Made by a program: the position numbers and the translations under genes. A stretch of DNA of 64,000 bases from Sarocladium kiliense (Eukaryota > Ascomycota > Sordariomycetes > Hypocreales > Sarocladiaceae). Below are positions 58,969 to 64,000 of this stretch, in pieces (position 1 is the stretch's first letter; every line of letters begins with the position of its first letter). The notes under the pieces were generated by a model. That model did not search any database. It was not told where the DNA came from and was given only the letters and a program-made list of their open reading frames with translations. Where the stretch lies: assembly GCA_030734395.1 (NCBI GenBank), contig JAUZTG010000016.1, forward strand, positions 930,001 to 994,000, read 5' to 3'.

Positions 58969-60751
58969 TTACAGGCCCATCGTCAACAGTTCTAACCTTG
59001 AGACCACAGACTCAATGTTTTGACTGATCTGTTGCACGCGAGCAAGGGCAATGACAGCGGTAGCTTCCTCCTCAGTAGCATCAACCAATTCGTAGCGGGA
59101 AAGGACCTTCTCAGACTCGATGCCGCCGAAGAGGTCAAGGTCAGTCAAGTTGTCGATGTCAACTTCCTTGGGGCTGTCTCGAGTAGCAATGGGCTCAGAG
59201 TGAAAGAGGGCGAACTCGGGGTCAGCCTCAAATTCCTCGTCGACGGGAATAGAGTCTGAGACGATACTGTCAGGGATCTCAATGGGGCGCTCGATGACGG
59301 GTACCTCCATCTTCTCCTCTGTCTCAAAAGTCTCCTCAACGAAGTTAGAGGTCTTGCCGGAGAGGGCAGCGGTGTCAATTGAGGCGGGCATCTCGGGAGT
59401 ATCAACAACGAAAACCTGAGGCTGGAAGTTGAAGTTGTTGTCAAGGCTCAGCATCGAAAAATCCATGGTCTGTTCAGGAATCATGGCCATGCCGATCTGC
59501 TGTTGAGAGGGCTGGGCTCCGAATGCGTTGACATCCTTGGGCAGCTGGCGCTGCTGCTGAACCTGCTGGGCCTCTTCGACCTTGATCTGCTGAGGAGCTT
59601 GAGGAAGGGCCGCTGGGTTGGTACTGAGGTCATCAAGGAATGTCGAGAAAGACGAAGATGAGAGGAGCATGCGGGTGAGTTCTTGGAGGCGCTTGTTCTC
59701 CTCAACAAGTGCACGGTTCTGCACCTTGAGCTCGCCATTCTCGTTGACTTTCGTAGCGATTTCAGACTCGAGCTGGGTGATGTACTCTGTGAGAGATGTT
59801 AGCACTATGATCACAAAATTAGGCTATGCAAATTGACTGACCCTTTCTGCGGGAGCGGAAGGCACGGGCCGAGACCTTATTGCGAAGTTGTCGGCGCTCC
59901 TTGCTGCTTAGCTTCTTGCCCTCCTCACTAGCGAGCAGCCTCTCATCCTCGTCCATCTCGTCATCCTCCTTCTTAGCACGGGGCAGATTGCCCAAGTTCG
60001 CCTGGTTCAAGGCATCAGGGTCTGAAGGCTTGGCGCGCATTGAGTTCAGGAGCTGAGTGATCTTCTGCTCGACGAGAGGATCGGTCTGCTGAGGAGCCTT
60101 GCCGCGAGCCTTCTGCGGCTGTTGGCTGGATTGGCGCTGCTGCTGTTGCTGCTGCTGCATCATCTGCTGGCGTTGCTGAGCCTGGGCCTTGGCCATGGCT
60201 GCTTGGGAGTGGGCGCCGGGCCAAAGCCGACCGACATTGCTAGTCTGAGTGTTGACTGAGGATGGTGAGGGGATGGCATTGGTGTCCTGCTCGATGCTAC
60301 TTGGGTTGACGGTAGAGAAGAAATTTTGAGTGTCGGATGGCGAGTCGAACTCCATGTCAAGGTCTGAGCCACCAAGCGTAGCCTGTGAGGGGGAGGTGTT
60401 GAAGTCGAAAAGGTTATCCTCGGGGGTGAAACTGGACAAGTAGTTCAGGCTGTTGTAATCCTGGTAACCTGTGTTGTTGGTCTGATTGACCGCCATGGTA
60501 TTGGCGATGGCGCCAGGCACGAAGCCAGTCTGCTGGCGATACAGCTCGTAGTTGTGACTCGGGCCGCTCATGGGCTGCTGGATGGAGGAGACTGCAGGTG
60601 TTGGAACAGCAGTGGTAACGGGACTGGCGAAGGTAGGTTTAGAGGCGGATGTAGGAGAGAGAGAAGGTGAGTGATAGTTAGAGACAGCATCATACTCGGT
60701 AAGATCGAGCAGAGCGTCAAGGTCGACGTTGGTTTGGCCTGAAGCCGACAT
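58969..60751 (-). CDS. bZIP transcription factor
   Basis: A nuclear factor of 575 residues from exons 59842-60751 and 58969-59786. The single 55-nt intron (donor GTCAGT, which is less usual, acceptor CACAG) falls exactly between the basic region and the zipper. The N-terminal 200 residues are Ser/Thr/Asn/Gln-rich with a Gln run near 195-215. The basic region (about 284-303) is KERRQLRNKVSARAFRSRRK, with the Asn and Arg positions of the NxxxAxxFRxRR pattern. The zipper (304-342) has EYITQLESEI, leucines at 309, 323, 330 and 337, and NRALVEENKRL. The acidic C-terminus could be an activation domain. The basic-region sequence is shared by a conserved but poorly named group of filamentous-fungal bZIPs, so I give no symbol. 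The long upstream region suggests a substantial leader. Confidence 0.9.
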
Positions 60752-63700
60752 TTTGGTCGATGTTTTGGCAAGATGGATGATGTGATTGAGGACCTATGGC
60801 CAGACGGCAAGCGATTGGCAGCGATCAAGGTCGAGTAAAAGCGTCAGCGACTGCGTGAGAAAATCGTTTGTCGAGAGTCGCGATGTCCGTGATGATGAGA
60901 TGTTGATGGAGAAGCGAAGAATGAAGATTGTTTTCCTCAGGCTGGCTGGGAAGTTGGCAGAGGCGACGAGCGAAGGGTGAGAGGAGAAAGCCAGACAGGC
61001 GGCGTGGGGAGCGAAATGGCTATGAATGGAATGGGATGGATGCCTTGGCGATGGAGGGGGCGTGAGGTGGAGGCAGAGCGAGGGCGTGGGTGAGAAGGAG
61101 ATGTTGGATAGGGGAAAGGTGGGGCATCAAATCGGGAGGGTACACGATTAAGTGCAGAAAAAGTGGTGGTTGAGAAAGTATCGTCCAAAGTCACGTGCAT
61201 CCTGCAAGCTACATGCGCCCGCTCAATCCTCCACGGAGGAATCCAAAGTCCGGCGCAGCAACTGATGCTGGGCAGCACAGCCAGGAACACACAGTACGGG
61301 GCTGCATTGAAGCAGCGCTACGGAACGATCACATCAGCAGCGATTCCCAGCACTGATTGGACGCATGAAGACCACCCAGCGGCACGACCCTCAAGGGGAA
61401 GCCAGGCAGGCACAAACAGGGATGCCGCTCGAAGAGGAGGGGAGGACGCGTCAGCTCTCTCTCGCATCGCATCGCTGCGCCAGGCCCAGCGTCGTACTCT
61501 ACCCGCAGCGCCCAGATACAGCCCGTTCCCACTGCCAACCAAGCCCCAGTGGCCAATGAACCCACCGACTTGAACCAGAATGGCTTGGAGCCGCGTAGCC
61601 GGTGAGGGGCCAAAGGTGCCGCCAACCCAAAACGAGCCAGAACTATGCCTGAGGATGACGACGCTCGGGTACAGCGTCACGATAGGAGCATCTTACAAGG
61701 CGCCGGCGCAATTGTTTCGGTATGTGCGTAGCAGTATTTCGGCGGCATAAAGGTGGTACTCAGTCAGCGGGGCTTTCAAAAGGTGACGAATGCGCGACGC
61801 AGTGGACGCGAGGCCTGTCCTCGAATAGGACAAGGCTCGCAGTTGTCAACGAGGCCTTCTTCAGTAGGAAGCATGTCACCATACTTCGATAAACAAAACT
61901 GAAGCACGAAGTGCCAGAAACAAAACATGGAAAGGTCAATCGCTCTTACGATCAACACAACGTTGCTGTATTGGATCTGAACCGTCGGGCCGGAGAACAG
62001 TTTCAACGGTTGAAGGAGCCCTCGGCCAGCAAAACCAAAAGCCCTGTTGGCTCTGAACCTTAAGCCCCCTGGACTCTGATGCCAGAATCAGGATAGACCC
62101 GCCCTAGGGGTGGATGAAGCATCCCTTGATCCAAACTATTACTGAGGCAGTGCAGAGACCGTAGCATCACGGAGGGTTCCTGCTGATCCAATCACATTCC
62201 GAGCTGGGTGCTGCTGATCACGTGTATGATCACGTGCCATGATTTTGTCTGTCAAATGTGGCAGTGCAAGCATTTCAATCTCCTTCACCGTCAACACCTA
62301 GGTTATGCCCGAAATGAGATGTCGTGGCAGGTCAGGAACCCCCGAGCGCTGTTCCCAGGGCGAAAGGTCCCGCGACTCATTGATGTCCACTGCTCGGTGA
62401 TTGGCATCCTAAGGAGTTTAGACACAGGGCAGCGGAGACAGCATCAGGATGGCCTCAGCATCGGGCTCTTTGTTCTTATTGTAGATTTAGGAAACAGTCG
62501 CTCTGCATGGAGTGATACCAGGGTCTTGCTCATGGCATCCTTGAGAGAGTGCTCGTGGTAAGTTCATTCCGTGGGAAAAGGGCGAGCTCTATCTCTGACG
62601 GTTGGACATCGTGTCCCGGGGATCCGGCAGACCCGAGTCCGCGGAGACACTCGCCAACACCGGCTTGGCTCAGGTGGTACGTCCGACCCGTCGTACCCTG
62701 GCGTGGCCATCGCATCACTGCCTCCTTCGCCCGAACGCTTTCGCAATAACGTGCAACATGAGCAGTTTTGTCTTCTGCCGTATGCCGAGAATCCATCCGC
62801 TCAAACCCTAATGAGCCACAACCCTGGGATGGCGCGCGCCTGGTATATCTATTTTTAACTCGCCGATCAGCATCTTGGGGCCGTAACGCCACTATGGACT
62901 CCTGAACAGGTTGCGCCCCGATATTCCATGACTAGGTAGGTGGACCATCGTGGAGGTCCTCCTGTTTCGAGTTTTGTCCTTGGAAAGCAGGCTCTCGAAA
63001 CTATGAGGGAAGCCACGGGTGTAATACTGTGTGACACTATTGAGGTGTGGGCGGCCGAGGTTCAGAATAAGAAGCAAACAGCAGCGCTCGATGTCGAAGG
63101 ACTATCGACCAAACTTGCGTCTGCACATTAGCCAGTCCGAGAGCATGACCTGCATCAAATTGAATAGGGTTTTGGAAGAAGTCGTGGCATGACGTATCGG
63201 ATATGCATCCATAAGAAGGCTACACGACAGTTTCACAAGTGTTTTCACGGCTGATACAGACGGGCGCTACCCTGGATGCCCGGCCCACCGACCTGGATCT
63301 AGTTGTAAGCCTTACCTCAGGCATTTCGGCCTTGAACCCTCACATTAAGCTTATAGGAAGTTTACGATGCACGAAGTTCCGATTCATGTGTGCGAAATCA
63401 ATATCGCAACATTCATTCATCACCCATATGCTCAGGCACGTCACACATTGTAATTATTCTGCCTGTCTTCAAATCCTCTCACAACGGGCGTTGTTCAACC
63501 ATGCCGGAGCGGAAGAACCTCCTGTCCGCAAGGCGACCACCGTGACTTCACTGCCTTACCGTACTTCCATACACCCACACGCCAGACGTCCAGACCGCCA
63601 CATCATACGCTTCATCACTACACGGTGCTATGACACTGCATCGATTTGGCTTAAATCACACGTATCATACAGTAAAGACCCACTGCTTGTGGATTTTTGC

Positions 63701-64000
63701 AGCTGTTCTTGAACCGATACAGCAGCTCGCTAAGCACGGTGCGTCTTTGGCTGGCATGCCGTGTTGCAGTGCTGCAGTGCGCTGATGCCCGACCATTTGG
63801 CCGCTTCGGGCTCATCGTTTGTTTGATAGGCCAGTACCAGTGCCAGCTCGTAGGGCCCCTTTTTGTCTGAGTGAAGCTGCGTGTGACTCCGGCTTCACTG
63901 TTATTATTCTCACTCTCCGTGTCTGGGCTCTCATGGTGACAAGCATGTTGTGCTTGTTATAGCACGGCTGTCATCATGGGTAGCTCCAAGAGAAGCGCCC
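60752..64000. other. Gene-free right end, upstream of the bZIP gene
   Basis: About 3.2 kb without a supportable gene. Open frames such as 63239-63712 (157 codons, plus) and 61163-61573 (136 codons, plus) have no domain or signal character. Two TGATCACGTG copies lie at 62215-62236. The first 400 bases next to the bZIP gene probably contain its leader and promoter. Confidence 0.45.
62215..62236. promoter_or_regulatory. Tandem TGATCACGTG E-box pair
   Basis: Two identical decamers with CACGTG cores, 12 bases from start to start, that is about one helical turn, so both would face the same side of the DNA. This arrangement suits cooperative bHLH or bZIP binding. The nearest annotated start is the bZIP gene 1.5 kb away; a gene beyond the window edge could be the target. 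Confidence 0.4.

Noticed and set aside
56225..60751. HET gene plus neighbours as an NLR or programmed-death gene pair
   Set aside because: No NACHT/NB-ARC, HeLo, amyloid motif or partner gene adjacent; the neighbouring gene is an ordinary bZIP factor.
63239..63712. 157-codon open frame near the right edge
   Set aside because: No recognisable domain, no promoter-like context, composition of random translation.

Overview
The window reads as nuclear chromosome sequence of a filamentous ascomycete (Pezizomycotina, possibly Dothideomycetes; the class is a guess from overall protein character only). The evidence is genes split by introns of about 50 to 65 bases with GTRNGT donors and CTAAC/CTGAC branch sites, a HET-domain gene, a SPO22/ZIP4-type meiosis gene, two Zn2Cys6 regulators, secreted hydrolases and moderate GC content. 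There is no operon logic, no CRISPR array and no intact transposon that I can recognise.

Layout. At the left edge (1-513, minus) is the N-terminal end of a membrane-anchored alpha/beta-hydrolase-type protein. 1421-4153 (minus) is a calpain-type cysteine protease. A tRNA-Leu(CAG) with an intron lies at 5839-5945. Two secreted enzymes follow: a GH5 glycosidase (7401-8893, plus) and an RNase T2 (9020-9908, minus). A RING/TRAF-type zinc-finger protein (11706-13316) and the ubiquitin-chain elongation factor UFD2 (14329-18037) share the plus strand. About 8 kb without a convincing gene (18038-26132) precedes a large Zn2Cys6 regulator (26133-28700).

The central block is mostly on the minus strand: SPO22/ZIP4 (29432-32635, with an in-frame TAG), an RDS2-type gluconeogenesis regulator (33109-35302, whose zinc cluster is built from two micro-exons), xanthine dehydrogenase (36113-40345), then aldehyde dehydrogenase on plus (41722-43249), a BNA3-type kynurenine aminotransferase (43374-45037), an atypical protein kinase (45311-46369) and a KDM4/JHDM3 histone demethylase (47042-51474). 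The right part has a probably inactive histidine-phosphatase-fold membrane protein (53713-55534), a HET protein (56225-58259) and a bZIP factor (58969-60751). The last 3.2 kb hold no gene I can support.

The genes belong to general processes: protein turnover (calpain, UFD2, RING protein), extracellular degradation (GH5, RNase T2), purine, aldehyde and tryptophan catabolism (XDH, ALDH, BNA3), chromatin and transcription (KDM4, RDS2, bZIP, Zn2Cys6), meiosis (ZIP4) and allorecognition (HET). I see no biosynthetic cluster and no clear new multi-gene system. The most distinctive signals are the stop codon at a probably conserved Trp position of ZIP4, the 23-nt and 18-nt consecutive exons in the RDS2-type gene, and the dense palindromes in the XDH/ALDH intergenic region. 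Exon boundaries were set by hand from splice motifs, reading phase and protein continuity; none is confirmed by transcript data.
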